Source: Armillaria gallica
Lineage: Eukaryota > Basidiomycota > Agaricomycetes > Agaricales > Physalacriaceae
Direction of reading: 5' to 3'
NCBI GenBank assembly: GCA_037576215.1
Contig: JBANDB010000015.1
Span: 2,338,060-2,402,059, forward strand
Length of the DNA: 64,000 bases
The notes under the pieces are model-generated. The model had not been told where the DNA came from. It saw only the letters and a program-made list of their open reading frames with translations, and did no database searches. Positions 1-10,665 of the stretch are shown one piece after another. Position 1 is the first letter of the stretch, and every line of letters begins with the position of its first letter. Both the position numbers and the translations under genes were made by a program.

Positions 1-1332
1 AACCTATTCTTTTCGCAGGTTTTCAAATCCCTGGGTAGGCACTCTACTTCCATTGGTGTCTTTTATTCAGAGTTTAATTTGACTGCAGCATCTTCTCTAT
101 CGGGCCCTCGTTCCAAATCGATGCCCAGGCCAAAGCAAAACTAGACGTTAACCTTGATCTCAACGTTGGTGTTGTATATAACATCTCTCAAGCCCAATTC
201 ACTTTCCCTCCTACCGACGCTAATGCGCCAGGTAGTGGATCATTTAATACTGGGGACACACGTACGATTCCACGTTCTTTCTACTCTGCTGCATTGCTTA
301 TTCTTTCGCCTACTTAGCTTTGAAGCTTTCGGTCGGCACTGCCATTAATGCCACGGGTACGGTTGAGGCGCATCTGATCCCACGCCTCAACTTAGGTTTA
401 TCTGCGTTCACCGCTAAAGCCAATGTCTTCCTAGAGCTTGATGCTAGTGCCACGCTAAATTTGGAGCTCGACGCGACAGCTGAAGCTAACGCTACCATCG
501 GTGATGGGTCGACGAGCACAGATGCTTCGTCGGCGACGTTGACAACATCAGAACTTGCTTCTACTACTGCCAGCGTCACCGCTGGAACCGTGTCTGTATC
601 CACAGCAGAGAGCAGCTCTCCTACAGAGTCTGACAGCCAGCTTTCTTCTGTTAACGTAACATCTTTAGATACACCGACACCGTCTTCCGCCCTAACTGCG
701 CCGACGACTTCTGTCGACAATGCAACGGATACTTCCATCCCAACCCTCTCAATCGGAGCCATCTCTGTTTCCGAAACTGCTAGCACACTCAATCGCAAGA
801 GGCGAAGCCGGCCGACCTCCATTGCTGAAGCTGTATACGCCGCAAGATCAGCTGAATCCTCCGGTACCCCCAGTCCTACTTCCATCAATGACTTGAGCGT
901 GTCGACGGATACCAACGGCAATGTCGGCGGATGTTTCTCTGTTAATTCAGAGCTTGATGTCAATATTGGAGCCGAAGGGAACTTTTTCGGTATCATCAAG
1001 GATGGCGTCTCTGTAACACTGTTCAAAACAGATTTTGAACTCTTTAAAGTATGTGGATTGCCAGCATTTTTGTTACAAATTCCAACAATCAATCTTGTGT
1101 ACAGAAATGCTTCGGTTCACGAGCTGGTGAAACTGCAACTTTCAGGCGCTCGTTGGGAGATCGAGTAGTAGCGAGCCGATCTGTGCTTGATCTTCTCTGC
1201 CCAACCAATGATCTTTCTGGGGCTACGTCAATTGCGGACGAAGACGTTAGTGCTTCCAGGTGAGCCGCACTGACTTAGTTGCTTGTTCAAGTGCTTACGA
1301 CAACGATTAGCATCCAAGCAGTATCTTCCTAA
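1..1332 (+). CDS. Secreted DUF7223-like protein, 3' part (5' end outside window)
   Basis: Spliced by eye as exons 19-34, 89-261, 318-1048, 1105-1259 and 1311-1332 (stop TAA at 1330). Introns are 51-56 nt with GT-AG ends. The joined reading is FQIPGIFSIGPSFQIDAQ, then a repeat-like stretch of Ala/Leu/Asp-rich beta-strand segments, then a long Ser/Thr-rich region, then a conserved-looking tail ending FELFKKCFG. This layout resembles the C-terminal half of fungal secreted or wall-associated proteins carrying the DUF7029/DUF7223 domains. That assignment rests on motif feel, not a search. A signal peptide cannot be checked because the start lies upstream of the window. Splice phases agree at every junction, so the visible part looks intact. 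Confidence 0.6.
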
Positions 1333-1467
1333 AAGAGCTTTCTATAAGCCACGATTTTCCTCGACAATAATTTATCATCTTACATATTGAAGTAATATAT
1401 TCGGATTCATTTTCTCAGGCGACCGAGCAGGATTTGTGCCAGAATCGACACATGCGTTGGAAGAAAA

Positions 1468-1940
1468 TTGTCTTGCATCCATTCAACAGAACAGCGAAGG
1501 AGATACATGCAAATCCGCTCCTTTTCATCCTTTCCTGTCAAGCTCAACTCGTCTTTACCTAAGGCGGGCCCGTATCTACGATATCTCTTGAAAATTCCGA
1601 CGAATTTGAAGCTTCATTCGAACAACCTCGCTGATCCCCCGAAAGCAACCGAAAAGCCTCTCTATACCATTGCTCAATTGGTGGTGGTGATCTACAGTGA
1701 CCCCCATAAAAAGGCTACTCTGGCCGATATTGCGGAGGCTATCAAGAGTCATTGTGAATGTTTCCGGAAGAATGTACGATATAATTCTTCTTGACGAACT
1801 TGAACGAAACCCAAGAGTAAACAGAAGACGCTAACACATGATTTGACGGCCCTTGGGCGCGCACAGGGATGGACCCTGTCGGAAGAGGCGGATCCTTGGC
1901 TGTCGATGTCACCACGTCCACAAAAGCGCAGGTATAGTGG
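1468..1940 (+). pseudogene. Forkhead DNA-binding domain relic
   Basis: An open stretch near 1600-1790 reads EKPLYTIAQLVVV, then a segment like ATLADIAEAIKSHCECFRKN. This matches the start and helix 1-2 region of a forkhead (winged-helix) domain, where KP.YTIAQLV..AI and ..I...F.WFRKN are typical. It then runs into VRYNSS and a stop, where a true domain would continue with SVRHNLSLN. About 100 nt further a short stretch reading GRGGSLAVDV resembles the wing region (GKGSYW.VD). The core recognition helix is missing, so this is read as a decayed transcription-factor fragment. A short unrelated gene is the alternative. Confidence 0.45.
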
Positions 1941-2293
1941 CTTAAGTGCGGCCAACTGATCTTCAGTTAGTTTTAGTTTGCTTTGTTAGAAATATACCAT
2001 GTCTCCTCGTGCCTTGCCATTCAGTATCATTTTGCATGCAGCTCACTGTAAACTAGTACCGGCACTGCTTGAGAAATAATGATATGTAAGTCTCTCCGAA
2101 AATCGAGAAATGTTGAATACAAGGGTTTGGCGAAGCTGAACACTGCTGTTTTTGGTCTTTCTCATTAGTAGAATTTGACCATCCCTTCCCAAATGAATGT
2201 GAACGCATTGCTCTGATTATAACCATAGAATACAACTGTTGACATGACGCTGAGGGACAACTTGATACTATACATTACATTGGAATACTTGGG

Positions 2294-3320
2294 CTACAGA
2301 TCAGATACTATGATATGATTTCTGCGCTGGATAATCCGGTCAGTACAAATCATAAGATACAATAACAAGACAGACCCGGAATGGACGGTATAGAGCAGGA
2401 AAGTTCGCGTCGTCGTTGTCGAGATCACTAGTATGCGAGGAAGATGTTGAGTCTGTAACTGACGAGCCATGGCTGGAGGATGGAGAAAGGAGGGGGGGGT
2501 CGGTTTCAGTAACTGACGTCTCATTGATCAGGGCGGACGTAATGGCAGAAACAACCGTCAATGTCTTCCTACTGAGGAAATCAAACAAACTAGATCTTTC
2601 GGCTGATTGATGCAAGATCAATGGAGAACACAAATTATAATGCCAGGTTGCTTACTATGACAGGAGGGTAGACGAGCAGGGGCAATCGGATCCATGAGCT
2701 TGTGCATCTCCCAGTAAAAGGCTTTCCAGGTGTCTGTAGTGGTATCAGGAGAGATAATGAGCTCGCTACGGGAACCACTTACTCGTCCACTTATCTATTG
2801 TATGCTGTATATAGACCCAGACGAATAACTCCAATTCAGTATCCCGCGACTCGTCGCGCAGCTCAACGTCGCCTCGACCCCTTAAAGAGACTACTAGTTT
2901 ATACCACTCCGGGGAGGTCGACGGTCCACGCATGGTTCGAGGGGGGGGAACTGGTGCACTGTCACCTTGGGAGAGTTGGACGCCACGATCTTCACACAGA
3001 ATCCGTAAATCAAGCGCGAAGGAGGCCTTTGTTCTCGCAAGCTCAAGAAGGTGGGGCCATGAGGAACGATTGAATTTACTGGGATTAGGGACTTCGACAG
3101 AAAATTTGGGTATGAGATCGTTGAACAGTGTGGAAAGTGTGGCTGATAGAGTAAGAGAGTGTATAGTGTATACTTCTGTGGCGTCACAGGGTATCGTTTC
3201 ATAGTCAGGAAAGAACGGTCCATACTTGCAATACAGGTGCCGGTCGAACGGAAGATAGCTCGAGTGGCCATGAATAAGGGAGATCGGTCGAGGCTTGAGG
3301 TAAATATTGACGTCCGCCAT
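2294..3320 (-). CDS. Family A protein, copy A1 (unknown function), intact
   Basis: Four exons on the minus strand. Exon 1 starts at ATG 3320 (MADVNIYLKPRPIS) and ends at a GTAAGT donor just after DKWT. Exon 2 encodes a short helix, TWKAFYWEMHKLMDPIAPAR. Exon 3 is Ser/Thr-rich (LLSPSSSHGSSVTDSTSSS). Exon 4 is only RRNHIIVSDL and a stop. All phases agree, giving roughly 260 residues. The same exon structure and motifs recur in copies near 22.9, 25.1 and 58.9 kb: SPEWY, RGDVELRDESRDTELELFVW and PARLPS. I recognise no known domain. No membrane segment or signal peptide is evident, so a soluble intracellular protein is inferred. The upstream ATG-free extension to 3401 is probably not coding. Confidence 0.7.
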
Positions 3321-3546
3321 GCCAGTGTGAGATGGGAGCATAAGGTTAGGGGGAGGGGAGAGATATCGCCTTCGGAGTTTCAAGTTCAAGCGGAGATTCA
3401 ATATCGAGTATATAGTAGCGAGCCTCCCAACATTACATCTTCATTCCTTTCTCGCTTATACCTTCGCTTGTGCCCCTTGCCGCTCCTTCATCCTTTCCTC
3501 TTCCTTCCTTTCCTTTCTTAGCGTTCCTCTTCGCTTACGCCTAGCT

Positions 3547-4186
3547 ATGTCTACAACTGGATTAGATTTGGGAGTTGGGGTACGTTGTCTATTCATGATA
3601 TGTGTGCACCCATTAATGAGGTGCAATTACCCAGTTTTATGACGAACCTCAACATCAATCGCCGGAAGCATCGCCACCTCTACCGCAACAACCATCCTCT
3701 GCCCAATTGCCGGCGTTCTTGCACACGGCGCCGCAGATGCCCCAACCAATCTCAGCCTTTCAACCGGCAAATCAGACTCCTCAACAACCACCCCCTGCAC
3801 CCTCACTGCTCAGTGTCTTTCAAGCCTTTGCTGCACGTCCGTCGAAGAAAACGCTCTCGCTTTGGATTCTATTTCTTTCGATCGGAGCCCTTGCTGTCTT
3901 TCCCGTTGCTATCATACACGACACCAAGCCTTTTGATAACCTTCGTATCGCCTTCTCTGCCGTTGGAGCGATCTCCGTCTTTTCTATCCTGGTCAACCTA
4001 TTTCTGTTGGCACCACCAGGTGTAATTACGATGTTCACCGCAATCTTTGGAATACATGAATCACCAATCAAGACCGGTGTCTTGCACCTTATTGTGTACG
4101 TCATTGTGTCTGCGGTAACTGACCTTTCTCCAGCTTTGGCTGGGCCATTTTGTTATGGAAACTCTGGTGACTTGTTTGATTTGTAA
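3547..4186 (+). CDS. Small multi-pass membrane protein with Pro/Gln-rich N-terminus
   Basis: Exon 1 (3547-3579, MSTTGLDLGVG) and exon 2 (3635-4186) are joined by a 55-nt GTACG...CCAG intron in phase 0. The protein is about 194 residues. The first 75 or so are rich in Pro, Gln and Ser. Three hydrophobic segments follow: LWILFLSIGALAVFPVAII, LRIAFSAVGAISVFSILVNL and HLIVYVIVSAVTDL. The family is not recognised. Homology to a family A fragment begins about 50 nt downstream, so the native 3' end may have been lost to that duplication. The last few codons should be treated with caution. Confidence 0.6.
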
Positions 4187-4235
4187 TTTAGTGCATACAT
4201 CATTGTCCATAAATTTACTGTTAGAATCCAAGGAT

Positions 4236-4621
4236 TGAAGATCACATTGTTTGACTTGTCAAAGGCAATTCCGCGCCAGGCCTCCCCACCTACAAGCAAG
4301 CGGTCAGAGCGCTTTTCTCCAGAGTGGTACAAAATAGTGTACCCCACGCTACTTTGAGGTGATGTCTAGTGGCGCGACTCTGAGCCTCGGGATACTGAGT
4401 TGGAATTATCCGTCTGGGCGCATATGTTTCAAGTTGCAGATGAGCGGTCCCATAGGTGGTTTTCAGCACTGAGCTAACCCCCTATCCTGACACCGCTACA
4501 TGCATCTAAATGTGTATCGTCCATTCCGGGTACATCCTGTCATTTCGTGTCTGTCATTGTACTGACCATCTTCATCCAGCGCAGGAACTTTGTCTTTGCT
4601 GATTCTGTTGATGTGTAGCGG
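4236..4621 (+). pseudogene. Family A fragment (Af1)
   Basis: The segment matches the second half of family A exon 1 (EDH.V.LVKG..AP, LSPEWYKIVY, then a degraded RGDVELRDESRDTELELSVW). It then jumps to the last two exons (RPFR, a 51-54-nt intron, RRNFVFADSVDV, stop near 4619). Exon 2 and the Ser-rich exon 3 are missing. In-frame stops occur at TTTGAGGTGATGTCTAG. It is therefore an internally deleted, dead copy. It is followed on the opposite strand by a family B scrap, as at the larger A-B loci. Confidence 0.7.
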
Positions 4622-4702
4622 ATTCAATCTAATGTACAGCACCAAGTCCCTCAGTATCGTGTCGTCAATTGCATTTCCGTGGTTATAGCGGCATGAGAGA
4701 TA

Positions 4703-4760
4703 TTCCCGAACAAAAATCCTGAGAAGCGCGCGCATTAAGTGGGCAAAGTTGATCTTCGCA
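4703..4760 (-). pseudogene. Family B scrap (B0)
   Basis: About 55 nt match the conserved MRAFLRI region of family B genes, allowing a few changes (here HAKINFAHLMRALLRI). It sits tail to tail with the family A fragment just upstream, reproducing the arrangement seen at 22.9-24.8 kb and 57.2-58.9 kb. Too little remains to be functional. Confidence 0.6.
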
Positions 4761-4764
4761 TGGC

Positions 4765-5089
4765 GTCTGCCTAAAGAAGATCGGTGATCTGAAATTTGAT
4801 GGCGTACTTCCTCGAAGCATCTATATGTATATATTTCCCGTGTAGTGCATCAAGTTGGTGCTGTTAGTGCTGAGAGCGATTGAATGCTTCATGAAGGACT
4901 TTGGTTCCAACTTTGGTTGGAAGGCGGCCAGGGGGAGAAGATATAGGCTCGTCTGCCAGCGGCGATGTTGCCAGGCGAGGGCTTAAAAATAATATCAACC
5001 CGATATGATTTTCTTATCTTTTACTACCCCCTTGGCTGTGATGCAGATAATACGTGGCTACTTAGCAGCACCTTCTGAGGTTTTCCATC
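4765..5089. other. Intergenic, nothing recognised
   Basis: Spacer between the family B scrap and the P450 pseudogene. I see no coding signal or repeat in it. Confidence 0.5.
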
Positions 5090-7111
5090 ATGCTTTATAA
5101 TAAGTTCACTTTCTGGGCCGGAGTTGTAGTTTCCACCGTCGTCTTGGCTGTGTTGAGCGCACTTTTCTGGACCAATCCTGGGTTGCCACTTCATCCTGGA
5201 CCGTCACCGAAATTATTATCCGGAAATATCACCAAATCCCGAGGATTGCGCCTTGGGCAGCATTCACTGAATGGTCCAGACAATATGGTATGATCCTAAT
5301 ATGTTACTATACAGGCCCCCATATCTTAGGACGGCTGCGCAGGGGGTGCAATAATTCGCTACAGATTGTTCCGGCGGCATTTCATCGTATTGAACAGCGT
5401 CGAGGCTGTTTTAACGTTTCTCGAACATCGATCCAATGTCTACTCGGATCGACCAATGCAACGGATGTACGACAAGCTAGCAGAGCGTGGAATGTCTGTC
5501 TTTCATATATCGTCACAACATCCCAATCACAAGAATTATCGACGACTGCTTCAATCTGGCCTCAACTCGAGCCTGAGAGCCGTCCAAGGTTATAGAGGCA
5601 TTTTGGAGCGGGAGTTATGGATACTCCTCGATGGACTTGTTGATTCTCCGGACAACTTTTCTAAACATTTTCGACGGTGAATTCAGTTTCGGTGGGTCAG
5701 TCATTTGAATCTCAAGCCGCCACAGGAACGCTGGGGCCATAGTATTGGAAGTCGCATATGGATGGCCGGTTACCAGCGATGATGACTACTTTGTATCATT
5801 TATGGAGGAGGCGTTTTCCCTTCACAGACAGGTGGCTCAGCCTGGACGGCGGTTAGTCGAAGAAATCCCCTTCCGTACGCAAGACACCTCTATCTCATCT
5901 TTTCATATTCATTTTACTTATCAACAGTGCGATTTATTCCTTCTTGGATGCCAGGGGCGCATTTCAAGAGGTTTGCGTTATCGGTTCGCGATCGTATGAA
6001 GGCAATTGAACAAGCGCCACTTAAATGGACCAAAGAGCGCGTGGTAAGGGTTTTCAGGAAGCTGGATAATAGAGTTTGGTTTACATAACGAACTTTGTAG
6101 GCGAGCGGCACTGCCGGGGAATCGTTCACCTCCCAACTCCTTCAGCCGCAAGATGGACACTATGTTGACAAGGAAGAGGAGCGAATAATCAGCTGGTGCT
6201 CGTCAGCTTTGTATACGGGAGGCGCGGATACCGTACGCTTTCTAGGTATCATGGTATGTTCATGCTTAAGGTTTTCATTTTCACAGACGGTTTCAATCAT
6301 GCTTTCTTTCATCGCTCTAATGATGCAATATCCCGACGTACAAAAGGCCGCTCAAAACGAGATCGACACTGTACTGGGTAACCAGCGCCTTCCTAATCTC
6401 GGAGACCAATCTTCCCTCCCTTATATCTCTGCCCTCCTCAAGGAGATACTAAGATATTCCCCTGCGGCCCGACTTGGTAAGCTTCTATATATATCTGTCG
6501 GTCACCTTCGTCTCATCATGGCACTGGCAGGTGTTCCTCATCGTGTTATTGAAGAAGACACCTATGGCGGGTATAGGATTCCCAAAGGTAGCACAGTGAT
6601 AGCTAATATCTGGTAAGCTACATGCTGTCCTCGGACATCCCCTTGACTGATCCGATGAGTTAACAGGGCAATATGTCGAGATCCTTCAGTGTATCCTGAT
6701 CCGGATACCTTCGACCCAAATCGTTTCCTCTCGAGGCATGAAACGGATCCTCGTAAACTTGTATTCGGTTTCGGCAGACGTGTATGTCCTGGTGAGCACG
6801 GTTTCCCTTCTGACATATAAAATATCATGAGCTTATACGAGGTTTTGTTGAAGGTGCTGGATTTGCCAAAGTACAACTGTTCCTTAACATTACCAATATT
6901 CTGGCTTGCTTCGATATCCTCAAACCTCTGGACGCTACAACCAGTGAAGAATATTTACCGGAAATTACTTATACGGTTGGCGCAACAAGGTATGCACTGT
7001 ACGTCGTCCGATCTTCGTCTTCGCTGTTGACAAGATCTCAGCCATCCTTCCCCATTCAAATGCCAAATAGTTCCGCGAGCCAAGGCCAGTGTTCATCTAC
7101 GCGATATTTGA
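5090..7111 (+). pseudogene. Cytochrome P450 pseudogene (O-methylsterigmatocystin oxidoreductase-like type)
   Basis: The N-terminus has a membrane anchor (ATG 5090) and a Pro-rich hinge, PLHPGPSPK. The 3' two thirds splice cleanly. Landmarks are the I-helix TGGADT, K-helix KEILR (ExxR), FDPNRF, the heme loop [10 protein letters not shown] and a final exon reading SHPSPFKCQIVPRAK with a stop at 7109. The 5' part is broken. A one-base loss near 5225-5230 shifts GN|HQIPRIAPW, and the exon after 5314 reads GPIS then TAG before LRTAAQG appears in another frame. Endoplasmic-reticulum mono-oxygenases of this class often act in secondary metabolism. Sequencing error at both 5' lesions is possible but unlikely. 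Confidence 0.8.
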
Positions 7112-7906
7112 TGCGCCGAAGTGCTTCACAGTAATATGTTATGCCTGCCAGTAATTCAATCAACTCAAGATTTTACCGTTCCTGTACTGAAACCTATGAG
7201 GGATGGCTCATACTCTACTTAAAAAATGACAAGTTGGGCATCTTCTGTTTCTGTCTACCTCAGGAATTGCTTTGACTATTGGGCCTGCCGACTATCTAAT
7301 TGATAAGTGATGAGCACTAAGGTGGAGTAAAATCCTGACAGTGAATCTGAACCTCAGCGGACGGGGGTCTTCGGGCCGGAGAGTATTTTCGCACGTGACC
7401 TTTACGCGTGGTTTAAGTATCCACGCTTGCTTCATCCAAACTTCACCGCTCCATCTCATTTCTAGATTCCTGCCAATTCTTCTCGAATTTCACCTGGAGC
7501 TGCGCATCCCTCCGATGTCAGAGCTTTCAGCTCTATAAATTAACATATTGAGGAGCTGGTAACAATTTCCGACTCTCGCTTCCGGGCCGTGGCTTATAAC
7601 AGAACATTGCCGTATGGCAGTATCTCATGACTCAATCAATACTCGTCCGTCGTATCTACCCCATCTACCTCACTTTTTGCATTTAATTTCAGATGTTTAG
7701 TGTCGGGTGCCATCAAGTTACAAGTAATGCAGGGAGTGTAAACATTATCAAGTCTCCACCACACTAAACAACGGGCCTGGAGTCGACGGATCCAAGGACT
7801 AGATCATCACAAACCTGAGAAACCTGGAATTCTCAGCTTCTCTTTCACGAGGGCTTCAGATACTTATTACGCCATTCTCACAACACAAGTGTTCTTATTT
7901 CCCACC
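7112..7906. other. Intergenic region between P450 pseudogene and dioxygenase
   Basis: About 800 nt without a credible ORF. I see no repeat or RNA gene. It probably contains the promoter of the dioxygenase gene that starts at 7907. Confidence 0.5.
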
Positions 7907-9454
7907 ATGACAATCAAGCATTATTCCCCACCACAGACTACCAAGGAGCCGTGTACGTGCATATCATACCAATCGAATCTTACTTATCTCTCGTAGTGGA
8001 CTATGCCGACCTCCCGATCATTGATCTATCCAAGTCGCCGCGTCCAGATGAAGTACGCGAGGCCATGGAAACCCATGGATTCTTTTACGTCGTTGGGCAC
8101 GGACTATCGCCCATTGATGTATGTTCATTATTCCAGACTAATTGTGTTGCTTATTGAAACGTGTACTCATCAGAATCAACAAATCTTTGATATTGCCGAC
8201 CTTACATTTGCCAGTGTCAGCGACGACGAAAAACGGCAGTACGAAGCGAAGATACAGCAGACAGGATCCTACCAAGGATACAAACTTCGGAAGTTTTGGG
8301 TAGGTGAATCAGTACTTACATCTTGTTTTTCAATTGGAACCCTGGAAGCACATCGATAACGGGGTACGAGATGAAGTTGAGATCTACAGCAGTGGGTTTC
8401 CATGCCTACTATACAATTCTTTCCGCTTACTCTAGGTCTGCCAGTAAATCGAGATACCACAAGACGACAGCATCCCGAAGCCATACGTCCTCATCTCGCC
8501 GAAATCGAAGCATTTGCACGACACAATCATCTGAACGTTCTTCATCCCATTTTACGGTTCTGCATTTTTCTCTCCCTTCATTTGGTGTCTTACTTACTTG
8601 TCAACTAAGGCTTCTTGCACTAGGTCTCGGCCTTCCGGAAGATGCGCTTGTAGATTTACACGGGTACTCCTCTGTTGGGGAGAGTTACGGTGAGATGTTT
8701 GTCCCACGTTCATCCCGTTTGCCGACGATCTTTTCATTTGCCAGTGCGGTTCATGAAATAGTTGAATAACTTCCCTCCTACGCCCCTTCCCTCATACACT
8801 GATTTGTTTTAGTTATCCTCACTCTGCCGAGGACGAGGAAAAGACCAATGGTGTCTGGACCAAGGGGCATACTGGTTCGCCCAGTGCCGAACTTCCAATG
8901 GCTGCGACTGATTTTTTTTTAGATATCGGTTCGATCACCATTCTGTACAGCCAGCCCGTGGCGGCATTACAGATGCTCACATCCTCAGGGGAATGGAAAT
9001 GGGTTAGACACTTGGAGAACGCGTTGGCATGTCTACCCTTGAAGTTGAAGGCAATTTTCCATCGCTGATGAAAAACAGGTGATAAATGCTGGAGACGCCC
9101 TCGAGTTCTTGTCGGGAGGGGCATATCGTGCTACAATTCATCGGTATATTTTCATTCTTACCGAGAGAATCTTTGTCTAACTCGTCGTGCAGTGTCTTTC
9201 AACCTCCCAAAGACCAACGAGGATACACCCGTCTTGGAGTATTCTATTTTTGCATGCCGGATGACAATGTGAAGCTCCTCCCGTTAATTGCTCCGAAAGT
9301 CCGCCGATTCGTGGATGCGGATGCGCCCACGGTGGAAGAATGGCGCAAGGGAAGGACAGCAGCATACGGGAATAGCCAACTCAAGAAGGCAGAAGGAGAG
9401 GAGAGGATCGAGGAAGAAGTTATCAAGGGTGTCGTGGTCAAGCATTATAACTAA
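7907..9454 (+). CDS. 2-oxoglutarate/Fe(II) dioxygenase (isopenicillin N synthase family)
   Basis: Start ATG 7907 (MTIKHYSPPQTTKEP). At least nine exons join in phase. Motifs in order: LPIIDLSKSP and ETHGFFYVVGHGL (non-haem dioxygenase N-terminal domain, DIOX_N), ESYVRFMKYYP, KGHTDIGSITIL (the HxD iron ligands), GDALEFLSGGAYRATIHRV (distal His ligand), RGYTRLGVFYF (the Arg expected to bind 2-oxoglutarate), and the C-terminal GVVVKHYN with stop TAA 9452. The predicted reaction is oxidation of a small molecule or amino-acid derivative with 2-oxoglutarate and O2; the substrate is unknown. The intron at 9027-9078 begins GC rather than GT (GCATGT...ACAG). The gene reads intact. Part of it is duplicated at 14.68 and 18.39 kb. 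Confidence 0.85.
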
Positions 9455-9867
9455 TTTTGAATTCAAGGTTGTATAAAATATAGAAATGTGATTTCAACTC
9501 TTTCAACAGTTCGAATCTTCGTGGGGAGAACCGGTAACTAGGCGCAGTTTTCTTTGAGCAGTGATTCAAGCTTAGAGGTAGATTGTCACCTGTACGTCGA
9601 TAGTCCCACTGGCCATTTTCCTGACGGGTGCAGGATTTGTGCAGGATATACATTTGTATTCGAACTATACTACCCCGGTTGTTGGTTACCAACATCTCAT
9701 AGTATTAGCTGTAATGCTTCACCACAACACTACTAATAGTCTCTTCCTCGATCCTAGGTATTCTACTACTCAGCGTTCTTCAACACAGTCCGCCCACACG
9801 ATGCCGTTCTTTATTTACGCCACTTGGCCCTCCTTCATGGTAGGCGCGTTTGCAATTAATTCATCTT
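9455..9867. other. Intergenic, nothing recognised
   Basis: Spacer after the dioxygenase gene. No credible coding or repeat signal was found. Confidence 0.45.
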
Positions 9868-10013
9868 CGGTGCTTAGTTTGCTTGACCCACCGAACCCAA
9901 CGGTAACCCAAGCCTCGTATGAACCCACCACCAGCTTCCTCGAACGACATCAGTTCTGTGTAGGAGCCGAGTGTCATCCAGAGCTGGCTCGTTCCATGAC
10001 TACAACTGGAATT
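9868..10013 (-). pseudogene. Fragment of O-methyltransferase C-terminal tail
   Basis: About 145 nt closely match the coding sequence of the O-methyltransferase at the right end of the window, around 63001-63155. The match runs from the TTTGCTTGACCCACCGAACC stretch through the GAGCTGGCTCGTTCCATGAC stretch (FIRGLG and the MERASS region on the minus strand), with small deletions. It shares the variant GAGTGTCATCCAGAG with a third copy at 24.8 kb and not with the full gene. The two fragments therefore descend from one intermediate copy. Confidence 0.75.
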
Positions 10014-10028
10014 ACTGGACTTTACCAG

Positions 10029-10150
10029 GTGTACACCAGTGTACACCGATGTAAACCAGTTTAAACGGATGTACACCCATGTGGAGCCGTGTACAGCCGT
10101 GTACACCGTCGTCGTACAGTATGTACGACACGCCGCCTCGCACGGATCCG
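10029..10150. repeat. Degenerate GTGTACAC array, left
   Basis: About ten imperfect units of the palindromic core TGTACA occur at 10-12 nt spacing (GTGTACACC, GTGTACACCG, GATGTACACCC and variants). The same kind of array occurs at 14.40-14.66 kb. Confidence 0.65.
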
Positions 10151-10284
10151 ACGGAGAAAATACTATGCGTACAACCAGTGGAAGATTTCCGTACAAATTT
10201 GATGTGCGTTCTTTTTGGCCCGTAAAATCAGAAACGGGCGACTCTAGCAGAAGTGAAACGACAAAAACATTGAGGTTGAAGTCC

Positions 10285-10355
10285 AGTTCTGTATGATCTC
10301 TTAGGGGATCGAACCCAGGATGTCCGGTGTACGCTAACCGTCGCAACTGACAGAG
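10285..10355 (-). repeat. tRNA-like relic with B-box
   Basis: On the minus strand an acceptor-like ATCTCT/AGAGAT pairing flanks GACGGTTAGCG (D-arm or A-box like) and GGGTTCGATCCC (T-arm, B-box). The whole is only about 62 nt and lacks a normal anticodon arm. It looks like a tRNA pseudogene or tRNA-derived SINE head. Confidence 0.35.
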
Positions 10356-10587
10356 ATGTTGGTCTCACAACCCAAGTTCATTTCAATCATGTTACTCGGC
10401 GCGTTGGCCGATCGCGACGAATATTTTCGAGTTGCAGTGGCCGATACTTACACCGAGATAAGAATGACACTGGCGCACCATTTAGCGTAATGTTTGAAAT
10501 CAGAAACTTGAAGGTAGCAAAGGACAATGAAAACTTTACAAAGTGACGGGGGTCTACAAAAAACTAAAGCATTGCAGTGGTTCTCAC

Positions 10588-10662
10588 CAATGTCTCGCTG
10601 GGAGTCGAACCCAGTGGATTTGGGTACTATTATTTCCAACTAGCAACCAACTAATCCAGGGT
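10588..10662 (-). repeat. Second tRNA-like relic with perfect T-arm
   Basis: The minus strand carries TGGATTAGTTGG (A-box like) and CTGGGTTCGACTCCCAG, a perfect five-base-pair T-stem with a consensus B-box. The 5' acceptor strand does not pair with the 3' side, so this is not a working tRNA. It has the same orientation as the relic 250 nt away. Confidence 0.4.
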
Positions 10663-10665
10663 GGC

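Noticed and set aside
310..1092. Long minus-strand frame opposite the DUF7223-like gene
   Set aside because: Its composition mirrors the Ser/Thr-rich plus strand, and the plus strand has phase-consistent introns.
5287..5329. Longer intron in the P450 that would skip the TAG after GPIS
   Set aside because: The following text still does not restore the expected LRTAG...IVLNSVEA frame, so the lesion stands.
10588..10662. Functional tRNA gene
   Set aside because: The T-arm is perfect, but the acceptor strands do not pair and no standard anticodon arm can be drawn.
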